DNA of 64,000 bases from assembly GCA_944324425.1 (NCBI GenBank), contig CALUWE010000002.1, positions 1 through 64,000 of the forward strand, written 5' to 3'. Of this stretch, positions 17,719 through 29,380 are shown piece by piece; within the stretch, counting starts at the first letter, position 1; the number at the start of each line of letters is the position of its first letter. The stretch comes from Candidatus Gastranaerophilales bacterium. Its GTDB lineage: Bacteria > Cyanobacteriota > Vampirovibrionia > Gastranaerophilales > Gastranaerophilaceae. Made by a program: the position numbers and the translations under genes. The notes under the pieces are model-generated. The model made no database searches, was not told the origin of the DNA, and saw only the letters and a program-made list of their open reading frames with translations.

Positions 17719-18699
17719 ATGGCAAATCCCGATTTAATGAAACATAAAAATATAATAGATGTTGTAAAATACAGGCCCTTATGGCTTTTTATAAGTGCTG
17801 TTATTTTAATACCTTGTATTATTGCAATCGGCTATTTAATGATGACACAACCAAACCATGCACCCGTTAAATTGGGAATCGATTATACAGGCGGCACAAT
17901 TTTACAATATTCAACACCGGATGAAGTTTCAATTGATGATATTGAAAATATAAGAAAAAACCTTGTTAAAGAAGGCTTTCAAACACCAATTGCTCAATTA
18001 ATTCAAAATAATTCAATTCAAGCGGATGAATCAAAAGATGCTCCTAAAAACATAATTTCAGTTAAGACCTCATTTTTAGGCGACACTAAAGGAACTGAAA
18101 TTGAAAAAGTTACAAACATTGTAGGCGATATTGTTAAAGACTCAACCTTAATTCAAACAAACTCAATCGGGCCTTCTCTTGGTTTTGAACTGTTAAAAAA
18201 TTCACTTGTGGCGCTTTGCCTTGCGTTTTTGGGCATTGTTGTTTATATTTCATTCAGATTCCAATCGGATTATGCTTTTATTACCCTTTTAACTTTAGCT
18301 CACGATGCACTTTTTGTTATAGGCTTTTTTGCCATAATGGGCATTTTCTTCGATTGGTATATTGATAGCTTATTTATAACGGCTGTTTTAACCGTTATCG
18401 GGTTTTCGGTTCATGACACAATTGTTGTGTTTGACAGAATCAGAGAAAACAATAGGTTCTTAGCTAAAAAATATACATCGGATGAAATTATAAACGCTTC
18501 TGTTAACCAAACCTTAGCAAGAAGCATAAATACATCCTTAACAACTTTAATCACCTTATTGGCGCTTTATTTCTTCGGCGGCGCAACAACAAAAGAATTC
18601 GTTCTTGCAATGATTTTAGGTATTATTGTAGGCACCTATTCAAGTGTCTTCTTTGCAAGCGTTCTTTTGGCTTGGGATAAAGAACACGCTAAGGCTTAA
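17719..18699 (+). CDS. secF: Protein translocase subunit SecF
   Basis: Partner of SecD. The 326-residue protein has the N-terminal membrane segment, the GIDYTGGTILQY motif, and a C-terminal six-segment bundle with GFSVHDTIVVFDRIREN and LARSINTSLTTL. AATAGGAG sits upstream of the ATG. The XRE-type gene begins 3 nt after the stop. Confidence 0.96.
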   Translation: MANPDLMKHKNIIDVVKYRPLWLFISAVILIPCIIAIGYLMMTQPNHAPVKLGIDYTGGTILQYSTPDEVSIDDIENIRKNLVKEGFQTPIAQLIQNNSIQADESKDAPKNIISVKTSFLGDTKGTEIEKVTNIVGDIVKDSTLIQTNSIGPSLGFELLKNSLVALCLAFLGIVVYISFRFQSDYAFITLLTLAHDALFVIGFFAIMGIFFDWYIDSLFITAVLTVIGFSVHDTIVVFDRIRENNRFLAKKYTSDEIINASVNQTLARSINTSLTTLITLLALYFFGGATTKEFVLAMILGIIVGTYSSVFFASVLLAWDKEHAKA

Positions 18700-18702
18700 T
18701 TT

Positions 18703-19155
18703 ATGGTTTATGAACATTTGAAAAAAAACGGCAGAAAATATGATAACCTTGCCCAGTTTGTTTTTAACGAAAGAGAAAAACTGGGGTTATCTGTTAGCGG
18801 TTTATCCAAAAAATGCAACTTATCCGAAGATGTTATTTCAAACATTGAACAGGGCTTAGAAACCTTTTTGCCGACAACAATAAGGCAAAAATTAGCTAAA
18901 GGCTTAAAAGTTTCATTGGATGAAATTAAGCTTTATGAAAAAAATGAAAGTTTTGAAACAACATCGAAAGAAATGGTTGAACAATTAAAAGAAGATATTT
19001 TAAATAATCAGAATAATTATAACTACGTGGCAATCTGCCCTGTATGCGGCTCAAAATTAATCACAAGAATTGCAAAATTATATGACTTAGAAGACAATTT
19101 AATTCTTCACCCGAAAGCCCGCTGCACAAAATGCCCGTTTCAACTGCATTCATAA
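18703..19155 (+). CDS. XRE-type helix-turn-helix protein with C-terminal four-Cys zinc ribbon
   Basis: The 150-residue protein has an N-terminal HTH (about 22-70; FVFNEREKLGLSVSGLSKKC and SEDVISNIEQG are the typical helices) and a C-terminal zinc ribbon with CPVC (Cys112, Cys115) and CTKC (Cys141, Cys144). The combination suggests a DNA-binding regulator whose ribbon stabilises the fold or senses metal or redox state. It starts 3 nt after secF, so it is co-transcribed with secDF; whether it regulates that operon cannot be told. A bidirectional terminator follows. Confidence 0.8.
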   Translation: MVYEHLKKNGRKYDNLAQFVFNEREKLGLSVSGLSKKCNLSEDVISNIEQGLETFLPTTIRQKLAKGLKVSLDEIKLYEKNESFETTSKEMVEQLKEDILNNQNNYNYVAICPVCGSKLITRIAKLYDLEDNLILHPKARCTKCPFQLHS

Positions 19156-19160
19156 TAAAA

Positions 19161-19189
19161 AGCCGGCATTTTATCTGCCGGCTTTTTTA
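19161..19189. terminator. Bidirectional rho-independent terminator
   Basis: AGCCGGCA (19161-19168) pairs with TGCCGGCT (19176-19183). AAAA precedes and TTTTTT follows. It serves the secDF-XRE operon on the plus strand and the convergent SIMPL gene on the minus strand. Confidence 0.85.
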
Positions 19190-19204
19190 AGTTTAAATTT
19201 TAAA

Positions 19205-19951
19205 TTATTTAACCGTAAATGTTGCGTTCACAACCGCAATAACATTCTTTTCAGGGGATGTTGTGTCATTTATGCCATAATCCGATACTTCGGTTGAATT
19301 AATCGGAACTATTTGAAAAACTCCCATTTTAGCCGAATTAAGTGAGCCTATTTTATCACCCGTAGCACTCACCATGGATTCTGCCCTTTGTTTTGCGTTT
19401 TGAGTTGCCATACCAACCATTTCAATTTTAATGGCATCAAGGTTTGAAACCAAATATTGAACATCATTATATCCTGTTTCAATTCCCATATTTACAAGTT
19501 CACCCGTTTTATTTGAAATACTTGTTATTAAATCTACATTTTTGGAAGTTGCCTTTACATAAGAATTAAATTTATAAAAATCAACTTCATTTGTTGTATA
19601 GTTGCCGATTCTTTTATTTACCTCATAGTTTGAAATTTGCCCCAAAGTTATATCTTTTTCATCTATTCCTTGTTTAATAAGAAAATCTTTGATTTTTTGA
19701 GCATTTAAAGACATTTTGTTGTAACCGTCTTTTATAGTCGGGGAACTCAGCTTATAGCTAATTGTTATTGTTGCAAAATCGGCCTTAACAGATTTACTTG
19801 CCGAACCCGTTGTTGAAATTGTTTGGTTTTGCAGTTTTTGATATTTTATAACGGCTTGTGTAAAAAGTACGGTCGAAAAAATTGCTCCAAGAGCAATAAT
19901 TACACCGAATAAAATAATCTGATAATCTTTAACAGCTTTAATTTCGCCCAT
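19205..19951 (-). CDS. SIMPL-domain (DUF541) membrane-anchored protein
   Basis: The 248-residue protein has one N-terminal membrane segment (about 10-32) and an extracytoplasmic SIMPL domain, recognised from ISTTGSASKSVKADFATITISY, the segment KDFLIKQGIDEKDI, AKQRAESMVSATGDKIG and the final VNATFTVK. The role of bacterial SIMPL proteins is poorly known; some affect envelope or oxidative stress. AAAGGAG lies ahead of the ATG. It stands alone, bounded by a terminator downstream. Confidence 0.85.
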   Translation of the reverse strand: MGEIKAVKDYQIILFGVIIALGAIFSTVLFTQAVIKYQKLQNQTISTTGSASKSVKADFATITISYKLSSPTIKDGYNKMSLNAQKIKDFLIKQGIDEKDITLGQISNYEVNKRIGNYTTNEVDFYKFNSYVKATSKNVDLITSISNKTGELVNMGIETGYNDVQYLVSNLDAIKIEMVGMATQNAKQRAESMVSATGDKIGSLNSAKMGVFQIVPINSTEVSDYGINDTTSPEKNVIAVVNATFTVK

Positions 19952-20027
19952 ATAAAAACTCCTTTTTGATATTCAACTATTATACAACTTTTAAACTTAA
20001 AAAACAGCCTTATTTTTTAATTTAATC

Positions 20028-20033
20028 TATAAT
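20028..20033 (+). promoter_or_regulatory. -10 box TATAAT
   Basis: TATAAT lies 17 nt before the ATG at 20051, and a weak GGGG site lies between them, so a leader of about 10 nt is expected. Confidence 0.4.
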
Positions 20034-20050
20034 AACCTTGTGGGGTTTAT

Positions 20051-22423
20051 ATGAAAAAAATTAACTTTTTTGATATATTTTTATCTTCAATAATTTCTTT
20101 GTTTTTTACAAACCAAATTTATTCGTTTTTGTACGGGAAATTTGATTGTTCATATTTGACGGATTTCTATATAAGCCCTGCAATTATCGAAAATCATAAT
20201 AAATATCTGGATTTTCTTATCTATTTTATTTATTTGGTTTTAGTTTTTCTGATTATTCCCGTAGTTTTTAAATTAAGAGAAAAAATTAAATTGAAAAATT
20301 TTAAAATGCCAAAGTATAAAATTTTTAATACGGTAAGCATAAAAAAAATTTTCATAAAATATCAATATTTGGGAGTTTTGGGCTATATTCCGCTTCATCC
20401 GTTTGACGGCAGTTTTTATTGGCCGGTTTGTCTTTTTGTGTTGGCACTAATGATATTTGGCATTTTTGATGCAAGAAAAAGACAGCTTTCAAATATTCCT
20501 TCGGTTTCGCCTTTTTGTGTGGCGCCTTTAGTTTTTATTTTGTTTTTTGCACCCTACAACAACATTTTTGCCTCTGCTGATTTACACCATTTCGGGGAAA
20601 AATATGCAACATATTTTATGATTCAAAAATATAATTTGGACATCTATAAAGATATAATGCTTGTTCATGGGTTTATGGACATTATTCCCTCTTATTTGGG
20701 GCAAAACTTATTCGGTCTTTTTAATTTATACGGATTTGATTTGGGAAATAACTTTACAAACAACATTTCAATTCTTTCATTTTTGATTGTTTTTCTTTAT
20801 ATTTTTCAAAAAACGCCGTATTTAATGCTTTTTCTTTTCATTTTTCCTTACAATCAAACCTGTTTTTATTTTGCCTTATACATACTGCTTTTGAAAAAAG
20901 AAATTATAAAAAAACCGTATCTGTGGCTTTTTATATATTCCTCTTGCGCAATTTTACTTTCCGCTTATTGTACGACAATCGGGACATTCTGGGTTATATC
21001 CTCTCTGCCTTTGGCAATTTTTGTAATAATAAAAGCAATAAAACAAAAAATTAAACACAAGGCGCTGTACACTGGGCTTATTGCAACATTTCTTCTTATT
21101 GTCGGATATTTTTCATTTAACATTTTCTCTGATTATCTGCTAATGGCAAAAGAATATATTAAAGGCAATTTGTTTGCCTTTGGGAACGGTTATGGATTTT
21201 ATGTAAATATTTTTTATTATATTGAAAGGTGTTTTGCACTTTTCATAGTTCCGTTTGTTATTTTTGAATTATGCAGAATAAAAAAATCCGAAAGCAAAGA
21301 TATAAGCTATATTTTCTTTTTAATTTTTGCGCTAATCTTCCCCTTTGTTTCCATGGGATATTCATTAGGAAGAATAGACTATGAATCCTTATTGAGGATA
21401 AAAGATATATCATATGCCTATTGGATAGTTTTTGTACCGTACTTAATTTACAGGAAATATAAAATTCAAAATAACGAATCATTCAAAAATATCTGCATAT
21501 TGCTTTTCATTCTCCTTATGGCAAATACATTCGTAAGGCACAGTTATAACAATTTGACAAACATTGTAAGGCCCGCCGTTGAAGAAAATAAAACATTTGA
21601 ATATATAGGCAAAATGAAATTAGAACCAAAAACTGAAAGCGGCCTTATTGAAAGAAAAAAATTAACAGAAAAATATTCCGATAAAAAAGATTCTTTTTTG
21701 GACCTTACAAATTCGGGAATGAATTATTTATATTTTGATAAAAAAATTCCCATTCCGTTTGTTTCATACTATAACTTAATTACAACTAACCAAGCAAAAG
21801 AAAGCGTATCAAAGCTTGAAAAAAATGCTCCCAAGGTTATTTTAATCAAAGGCGGCGGAAAAATTTTTGAAGATGTGCTTCCTTCTGTAAGAATTAACCG
21901 GCTGTACAGGTGGCTTTTATTAAACAAAATGTACTCACTCAAAGAAGAAAACGGCAATGCGATTTTAATAAGAAACAATAAGCCGAAAAATCTTAGCGAA
22001 TATGAACTTTATAGGCTTGATAAAATATTGTCCACAAAAAATCTTGGGCACCTGCCAGAAGCATGGGCGTCTTCAATCAACAAATTACCGGTAAAAGAAG
22101 AAGATTTTGATTTTGAATATAGGGTAACACCAAAAAGTGTTGATATAAAATTTAAAAAGCCAATGAAAGGCAAAGACATAGATTTAATTTACCTTGAGCC
22201 CGTTTTTTCAAAACAAATTTATAATAAAAAATTCAAAACGAAAATCAACGGTTCAAAAAGCATTCTTTATTGCGATTCCAAAAAAGGAAATATTTTAATT
22301 CCTTTTGATAATTTCCCGTCTTGGCTTATGAATGAAAATATCAAAGAAATTAAAATAAACGTCAAAAACAAAGGCAACTTTTTTGAAAGCGCCAAAGTTA
22401 AGTTTTATAAAAAAACCAATTGA
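20051..22423 (+). CDS. Large polytopic membrane protein, possibly GT-C-like
   Basis: The 790-residue protein has about ten or more hydrophobic segments in the first 500 residues, then a soluble C-terminal region of about 290 residues with mixed alpha/beta character. A conserved-looking loop between segments reads ADLHHFGEKYATYFM. Membrane segments followed by an extracytoplasmic domain fit a GT-C-type glycosyltransferase or a polysaccharide/lipid modification enzyme, but no diagnostic DxD or DE motif was found, so this is only a suggestion. It is a single-gene unit between the SIMPL gene and the rpmI leader. Confidence 0.7.
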   Translation: MKKINFFDIFLSSIISLFFTNQIYSFLYGKFDCSYLTDFYISPAIIENHNKYLDFLIYFIYLVLVFLIIPVVFKLREKIKLKNFKMPKYKIFNTVSIKKIFIKYQYLGVLGYIPLHPFDGSFYWPVCLFVLALMIFGIFDARKRQLSNIPSVSPFCVAPLVFILFFAPYNNIFASADLHHFGEKYATYFMIQKYNLDIYKDIMLVHGFMDIIPSYLGQNLFGLFNLYGFDLGNNFTNNISILSFLIVFLYIFQKTPYLMLFLFIFPYNQTCFYFALYILLLKKEIIKKPYLWLFIYSSCAILLSAYCTTIGTFWVISSLPLAIFVIIKAIKQKIKHKALYTGLIATFLLIVGYFSFNIFSDYLLMAKEYIKGNLFAFGNGYGFYVNIFYYIERCFALFIVPFVIFELCRIKKSESKDISYIFFLIFALIFPFVSMGYSLGRIDYESLLRIKDISYAYWIVFVPYLIYRKYKIQNNESFKNICILLFILLMANTFVRHSYNNLTNIVRPAVEENKTFEYIGKMKLEPKTESGLIERKKLTEKYSDKKDSFLDLTNSGMNYLYFDKKIPIPFVSYYNLITTNQAKESVSKLEKNAPKVILIKGGGKIFEDVLPSVRINRLYRWLLLNKMYSLKEENGNAILIRNNKPKNLSEYELYRLDKILSTKNLGHLPEAWASSINKLPVKEEDFDFEYRVTPKSVDIKFKKPMKGKDIDLIYLEPVFSKQIYNKKFKTKINGSKSILYCDSKKGNILIPFDNFPSWLMNENIKEIKINVKNKGNFFESAKVKFYKKTN

Positions 22424-22460
22424 TTTTTAGCTTATCTTGTGCAAAAATAAACTTCGAAGA

Positions 22461-22537
22461 GCTTCAATTGACTTGAAGCGGCTTTGGGTATGCCGCAAGA
22501 GCAACGGCTCAATTACAAAATAAAAGGAGAAAACAAA
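22461..22537 (+). promoter_or_regulatory. Structured leader of the rpmI-rplT operon
   Basis: Stem GCTTCAA/TTGAAGC (22461-22467 with 22473-22479) overlaps a second stem GCGGC/GCCGC (22478-22482 with 22492-22496), so the two cannot both form fully. Next come a GAGC/GGCTC pair and the AAAGGAG binding site. In many bacteria L20 represses its own operon by binding such a leader; here that role is inferred from position and structure only. Confidence 0.45.
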
Positions 22538-22747
22538 ATGCCTAAAATGAAAACTCACAGATCAGCAGCGAAACGCTACAAAGTAACTGCTTCAGGCAAA
22601 ATTTTAAGACGCCAAGCAGGTAAAGGTCACCTTCTTGCTCACAAATCCCCTGCAAGAAAAAACAGAATCACGGGGATGGTTGAAGTTTCAGAAAGAAACC
22701 TCGACTTAATTACAAAAGAATTACCCTATATGAAGTATTCAAGATAA
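22538..22747 (+). CDS. rpmI: 50S ribosomal protein L35
   Basis: The 69-residue basic protein reads MPKMKTHRSAAKRYKVTASG at its start, the L35 signature, and has the HLLAHKSPARKNR segment. The ATG at 22538 follows AAAAGGAG; an in-frame upstream ATG at 22484 lies in the leader hairpins and is rejected. rplT follows 12 bp later. infC, often upstream, is not here. Confidence 0.96.
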   Translation: MPKMKTHRSAAKRYKVTASGKILRRQAGKGHLLAHKSPARKNRITGMVEVSERNLDLITKELPYMKYSR

Positions 22748-22759
22748 GGAAGGTGAAAT

Positions 22760-23104
22760 ATGAGAGTTAAACGTGGAAACGTATCAAGAAAAAGACATAA
22801 AAAAATCTTAAAATTAGCAAAAGGCTTTATTGGCGCTCGTTCCAGAATTTTTAAAGTTGCTAACCAAGCTGTTATGAAAGCATTGAAATATGCTTACAGA
22901 GATAGACGTGTTGTTAAAAGACAAATGAGAAGTCTCTGGATTGTTAGAATTAACGCAGCTGTTAGAGAATATGGCCTTACATATTCAAAATTCATGAACT
23001 TGCTTAAAAAAGCTGATATTCAAGTTAACAGAAAAATGCTTGCAGAACTCGCAGCAAACGATATGGAAGCATTCAAAGTTATTGTTGATAAAGTTCTTGG
23101 CTAA
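22760..23104 (+). CDS. rplT: 50S ribosomal protein L20
   Basis: The 114-residue protein is a standard L20: [20 protein letters not shown] at the start, then [29 protein letters not shown] and an [14 protein letters not shown] block. It binds 23S rRNA early in assembly and often autoregulates its operon through the mRNA leader. GGAAGGTG precedes the ATG, and a terminator follows at 23127. Confidence 0.97.
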   Translation: MRVKRGNVSRKRHKKILKLAKGFIGARSRIFKVANQAVMKALKYAYRDRRVVKRQMRSLWIVRINAAVREYGLTYSKFMNLLKKADIQVNRKMLAELAANDMEAFKVIVDKVLG

Positions 23105-23126
23105 TTAATTATGTCAAACAGAATTT

Positions 23127-23155
23127 GCCGCCTTAAATTAAGGCGGCTTTTTTAA
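23127..23155. terminator. Bidirectional terminator after rplT
   Basis: GCCGCCTTA (23127-23135) pairs with TAAGGCGGC (23139-23147), followed by TTTTTT. It can also serve the convergent gene ending at 23159. Confidence 0.85.
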
Positions 23156-23158
23156 TTC

Positions 23159-23656
23159 TTATTTTTCCGCTTCTTTTAAAAACCTTTGAACTGTTGTCTC
23201 CATTGATTCTTTTGCAATTTTTAAACCGTCAGGCGTCTTTACTACATCAAACTCAGCCTTTAAACCGTTTTTATCTCTGAAGGGAATTCTTGTAGTTAGT
23301 ATTTTATATTTATTGTCCCCTGTTTTTAGATATTTTTTATTAATGTAAGTATTTTTATAGCCTATTAATTTTGCGGTTTTCCTGCCCAGTTTTAATTCTT
23401 TTACATACCTTTGCATGGGTATATCAACCGCTTGTTTTGTGCCGTCCGGTTTTATTACAACTCTTTCAATTTCTGCATTTTGAGTATATTTATCAATTAA
23501 ATCGTCTTTATAGTTATTTGCTGAATAGATATATGTATTAAAAAATTGTTCCACTTCTTTAATTTCTTTCTTTGAAATGGGGGCGGAATCGGAAAATGCT
23601 GTTAATGGGGTTAAAAATGCTAAAAAGCATAAACCCAAAATAATTTTTTTAATCAT
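23159..23656 (-). CDS. Secreted protein of unknown function
   Basis: The 165-residue protein has a signal peptide (cleavage near TAFSDSA, about residue 22). The mature part has an N-terminal helix (KKEIKEVEQFFNTYIYSANNY) followed by predicted beta strands, a layout resembling NTF2/SnoaL-like alpha+beta folds. No catalytic motif is visible, so this resemblance is weak. AAGGA lies 9 nt before the ATG. It is downstream of rpoC2 in the opposite sense of a functional link: same strand, but about 88 bp past the rpoC2 stop and with no evident shared role. Confidence 0.7.
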   Translation of the reverse strand: MIKKIILGLCFLAFLTPLTAFSDSAPISKKEIKEVEQFFNTYIYSANNYKDDLIDKYTQNAEIERVVIKPDGTKQAVDIPMQRYVKELKLGRKTAKLIGYKNTYINKKYLKTGDNKYKILTTRIPFRDKNGLKAEFDVVKTPDGLKIAKESMETTVQRFLKEAEK

Positions 23657-23743
23657 TTTAAAATCCTTATTTGGTATTTATGCTTTTTAGTTTATTTTAT
23701 TCGTTGTTCTTTTTAACTAGCCTAAAAGGCAGAAACAACAAGG

Positions 23744-26700
23744 TTATTCGTCAATTGTAAAATCGGGTGTACCAAACATTCCTTCAATTTCTTCCAAAAT
23801 TGCGGAAGGTTTTCTTGCCTGATTTTTCTGTTGAGCTCTTCTCAGCGCTTCTTTTTCTTTTTCTTCGCTTGCGTTAATCAAGTGGTGATAACCGGTACCT
23901 GCCGGAATTAATCTACCGATGATAACGTTTTCTTTCAAGCCTCTTAACATATCTTTCTTGCCTTCAACGGCAGCTTCCGTTAAGATTCTTGTTGTTTCTT
24001 GGAATGAAGCGGCTGAAATGAAGCTTTCTGTGTTCAATGAAGCTTTTGTAATACCCAAAAGTAATGCTTCATAAGTTGCTTTAATGCCGCCTTCAGCTTC
24101 ATTGATTTTAGCATTTTCAGCTTCAACCACCTTAAGCTCAACAAGCTCACCCGGAAGAAGTTTTGTCGTACCTGAATCAAGAACTTTTACTTTCTTGATC
24201 ATTTGACGAACAATAACTTCAACGTGTTTATCGGCAATTTCAACGCCTTGTGAACGGTAAACCCTTTGAACTTCATCAACAAGGTATTGTTGAGCAGCGT
24301 TAGCGCCTCTTAATCTGATAACGTCATGCGGGTTCAACGGGCCTGATGTTAAAGCTTGACCTTTTACGATTTTTTGTTTATCGGAAACAATAACGCTTGA
24401 TTCAATCGGATATTTGATTTCCGTTCTGCCGTTTTCATTTACGATATATAATCTTGCAACGTCATCTTCAATTTCAATTTCAGCTACACCGTCTTCTTCT
24501 GCAACAATAGCTGAATCTTTCGGTTTTCTTGCTTCCAAAAGTTCTTCAACCCTTGGCAAACCTTGAACGATGTCGCCTGTTTTTTGTCTTTCAAATACGA
24601 GCGTTGCAAGCAAATCGCCTCTTAGTATAAGAGCGTTGTTTTCAACCTGAAGGAGTGTACCGGGGCTGATTAAGTGCGGACGACCGATTCTGACCACAAC
24701 TGAATCTTTATTTACTTCAACTACTCTGCCTGAACATTTTGTTGTTTCGCCGCTTGCCGCAACAACAGCATCAAGTTTAACAAAATCGCCGACTTTAACC
24801 GTTGCTTTGCCTTTAATAGGTACAATTTGTTCATTCTTAGCAGATACCAAAAGCAATCTTCTTACATCTTTATCTGCCGATTGTTTGATGCTTGCGGTTG
24901 AATCATCAATTGAAAGAACCTGTGTTTTTGTAACAGGGGTTCTCGGCTCAATTATTTGACCGTTTTCAACCAACAATTCTGTTTGCATTGAAGATAAGGT
25001 TCTTGAAGCATCGTCTTGTTCACGTCTTACAATTAAAGTTTCAAGTACAACGATTTTTAAGCCGCCGTCTTTGTCTAATTCAACAAGACCTTTTAAGTGG
25101 CTTAAGTATCCGCTCATAGATAAAACAAGTGATGTTCTTGTAAGAACTGCACCATCCAAGCTTCTTACTCTTGCACCGTCTTTGAATTGCAATTGTGTTA
25201 AAGGAACAATTTCAATTGCCTCATCGGTTGTTTCAAATTCAATTGAAACATCTCTCGGTTCAATAGTAAAGCTTTGAACAGGTCTTATCAAAATTTGAAC
25301 TTGTTGTTTATCCAAAGAATCTTCTTCAACGATATCTTCAGCTATATCTTCATCCAAATCATCAAGTTCTAACATATCATTGTCGTTTTCAACAATAGTT
25401 ACAATTGAATCAACTTTGGCTTTAATTTTGCCTGCAACAACCGTGCCTGCTCTTACAACTTCATTTTCATCAACTTTTAAGTCGTTAATTGAATCCAAAG
25501 TATAAAGTTCACCCGGGCGAACAACAACTTCGTGGATAATATCGTTGAATTCTTTAATTTCAACGATACCGTCAATGTGGGTGTATAAGTCTTTAACAAC
25601 TTCAGTACCCGCTTCAACGTATGTTCCCGATTCAACTAATTTTAGAGAAGAATCTTTTGAAATTTGGTGAATTTCTTCAGGAATGAAGATAACTTCGCCG
25701 CCTTTTGTAACAACTTGGTTTTCACCGACTTCAATACCGTTGTATCTGATTTCGCCTGAGCTCATTACCTTGTGTTCATCATCAATAAGTTCGGCTATTA
25801 TCATGCCGTTTTCAACTGTTGTGTCAATCGGGCATTTAACAATGTATTTTTCATCCGTTGTCGGAACATGCCAAATTTGTTCTTTTTTGGTTTGTTCAAA
25901 GACAGCGTTTGAAGGTTGAATTGAAGCGATAACGATTGTTAATTCTTTACCTGCAACAATTTTCTTAATTTTCTTACCTTCAAATTTAACTTCTTCAATT
26001 TTAAGAGAATTATTAACTCTGACTTCACCGCCATGTTCTGATACAATTAATGTTTCAGCTAATTTTTCGCCTTTTTTAACTTGCTGGCCGTCTGAAACGA
26101 GAATTTTTGAACCTGTCGGAAGTGTGTAAACATCGCCGCCAAGTACCCAAACAATACCTGATTTGTTTGATGTTCTTGAAATGTTGCCTTGTCTGTCCTT
26201 CTTTTCATCGGCAACGAAATCTTCAAATACAACTTCGCCTGCAATGTCTGATGTAATATCTTTTGTTGCTTTTTCCGTTAAACGGCTGCCGTCGCCCTTT
26301 GAAACAGGTTCAAATTCAGCAATTTCATCGCCTTTTTTAAGTTGAACGCCTGCTTTATAAACAACCTTAGCACCCATCGGAATGTGCAATTTTTCTTGTT
26401 TTTTGCCGTCTTTAATAATAACATCGGCTTCTTTAATCGCAATTTGAACGATATCCCCGTGGCGGGTTCTCATTTCACGAGTTCTGATTTCATCTTCAAT
26501 AACACCGTCAAACGGAGCAGTAACGTGTTTCATAGCACCTGCGCCTTTGAATACACCGCCTGTGTGGAATGTTCTCATTGTTAATTGTGTACCGGGTTCA
26601 CCGATTGATTGAGCCGCAATAATACCGATTGCTTCACCGATATCAACAAGTTTTTGGGTTGTCATTGCCCAGCCGTAGCATTTTTGGCAAATACCGTATT

Positions 26701-27595
26701 CGAGTTCGCAAGTTAAGGTTGACCTTACATCAACTTCTTGAAGATTTAAGGCTTTAATTTTTGCTAAATCATCTCTGTTTACGGTTGTATTTTTAGCAAC
26801 GATTAAATTACCTTCTTTGTCGCAAATATCTTGAGCAACGGTTCTGCCTAATAACCTGTCTGCCAAAGGAACAATGATGTTTTCACCGTCTTGAATAGCG
26901 GTTAATTTAATTGATTTTTCAGTGTGGCAGTCTGCTTCTCTAATGATTACATCTTGAGCAACGTCAACAAGACGTCTTGTCAAATAACCTGAGTCAGCAG
27001 TTTTAAGAGCCGTGTCTACCAAACCTTTTCTTGCGCCATAACTTGAAATAACGTATTCTGTGCAAGATAAGCCTTCTTTAAAGTTTGATTTAATAGGCAA
27101 GTCGATAATCTGACCTTGCGCATCAGCCATCAAACCACGCATACCAACCAACTGTGATACCTGTGATAAGTTACCTCTTGCGCCGGAGAATGCCATCATA
27201 TATACAGGGTTTAATTTATCAAAGTTCTTAACAACTTCATCTGTTAATTTAGCCGTTGTTTCAGACCAAGTGTCGATAACTTTTGTATATCTTTCAACCT
27301 CTGTAATTTCGCCTTTTAAGTAACGGTATGTTGATTGTTCGATTTGTTCTTGCGCTTGCTTTAAAAGCTCGCCTTTAACTGATGGAACCGACAAATCGTG
27401 GATTGAAATTGTAGTGCCTGCTTTTGTTGCATATTTATAACCTAAGTTTTTAAGGTTGTTTGCAAGTTCAGCTGTTTTTGCACCGCCCCATTCAAGATAA
27501 ATTTGAGAAAGGAGCTTATTTAACCCTTTTTTATCAACAATATTATTTATATAATCAATTGTTTTTTTCTTTTTTTCAGGAGTTAATGTTGTCAT
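23744..27595 (-). CDS. rpoC2: RNA polymerase beta' C-terminal part (cyanobacterial-type RpoC2)
   Basis: The C-terminal piece of the split beta' subunit. It has the zinc-binding Cys set (ADCHTEKS, TCELEYGICQKCYGW), the bridge-helix/trigger-loop start IGEPGTQLTMRTFHTGGVF, and the end of the trigger loop far downstream in SLNTESFISAASFQETTRILTEAAV. Roughly 600 or more residues of repeated barrel-like beta segments lie between, matching the large SI3 insertion of cyanobacterial RpoC2. The 1283-residue length fits that family. GAGGG precedes the ATG by about 11 nt, and it starts 30 bp after rpoC1. Confidence 0.96.
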   Translation of the reverse strand: MTTLTPEKKKKTIDYINNIVDKKGLNKLLSQIYLEWGGAKTAELANNLKNLGYKYATKAGTTISIHDLSVPSVKGELLKQAQEQIEQSTYRYLKGEITEVERYTKVIDTWSETTAKLTDEVVKNFDKLNPVYMMAFSGARGNLSQVSQLVGMRGLMADAQGQIIDLPIKSNFKEGLSCTEYVISSYGARKGLVDTALKTADSGYLTRRLVDVAQDVIIREADCHTEKSIKLTAIQDGENIIVPLADRLLGRTVAQDICDKEGNLIVAKNTTVNRDDLAKIKALNLQEVDVRSTLTCELEYGICQKCYGWAMTTQKLVDIGEAIGIIAAQSIGEPGTQLTMRTFHTGGVFKGAGAMKHVTAPFDGVIEDEIRTREMRTRHGDIVQIAIKEADVIIKDGKKQEKLHIPMGAKVVYKAGVQLKKGDEIAEFEPVSKGDGSRLTEKATKDITSDIAGEVVFEDFVADEKKDRQGNISRTSNKSGIVWVLGGDVYTLPTGSKILVSDGQQVKKGEKLAETLIVSEHGGEVRVNNSLKIEEVKFEGKKIKKIVAGKELTIVIASIQPSNAVFEQTKKEQIWHVPTTDEKYIVKCPIDTTVENGMIIAELIDDEHKVMSSGEIRYNGIEVGENQVVTKGGEVIFIPEEIHQISKDSSLKLVESGTYVEAGTEVVKDLYTHIDGIVEIKEFNDIIHEVVVRPGELYTLDSINDLKVDENEVVRAGTVVAGKIKAKVDSIVTIVENDNDMLELDDLDEDIAEDIVEEDSLDKQQVQILIRPVQSFTIEPRDVSIEFETTDEAIEIVPLTQLQFKDGARVRSLDGAVLTRTSLVLSMSGYLSHLKGLVELDKDGGLKIVVLETLIVRREQDDASRTLSSMQTELLVENGQIIEPRTPVTKTQVLSIDDSTASIKQSADKDVRRLLLVSAKNEQIVPIKGKATVKVGDFVKLDAVVAASGETTKCSGRVVEVNKDSVVVRIGRPHLISPGTLLQVENNALILRGDLLATLVFERQKTGDIVQGLPRVEELLEARKPKDSAIVAEEDGVAEIEIEDDVARLYIVNENGRTEIKYPIESSVIVSDKQKIVKGQALTSGPLNPHDVIRLRGANAAQQYLVDEVQRVYRSQGVEIADKHVEVIVRQMIKKVKVLDSGTTKLLPGELVELKVVEAENAKINEAEGGIKATYEALLLGITKASLNTESFISAASFQETTRILTEAAVEGKKDMLRGLKENVIIGRLIPAGTGYHHLINASEEKEKEALRRAQQKNQARKPSAILEEIEGMFGTPDFTIDE

Positions 27596-27625
27596 TTTTT
27601 ATATTTCCCTCTTATTTTTAACTTA

Positions 27626-29338
<1,713 letters not shown>

Positions 29339-29380
29339 CTTCTTTCTCCTTAATCTTTTGTCTTAGTAATTCTTGTTTAA

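Noticed and set aside
22484-22537. N-terminally extended L35 starting at 22484
   Set aside because: The extension runs through leader hairpins, is absent from the L35 family, and the ATG at 22538 has a perfect Shine-Dalgarno.
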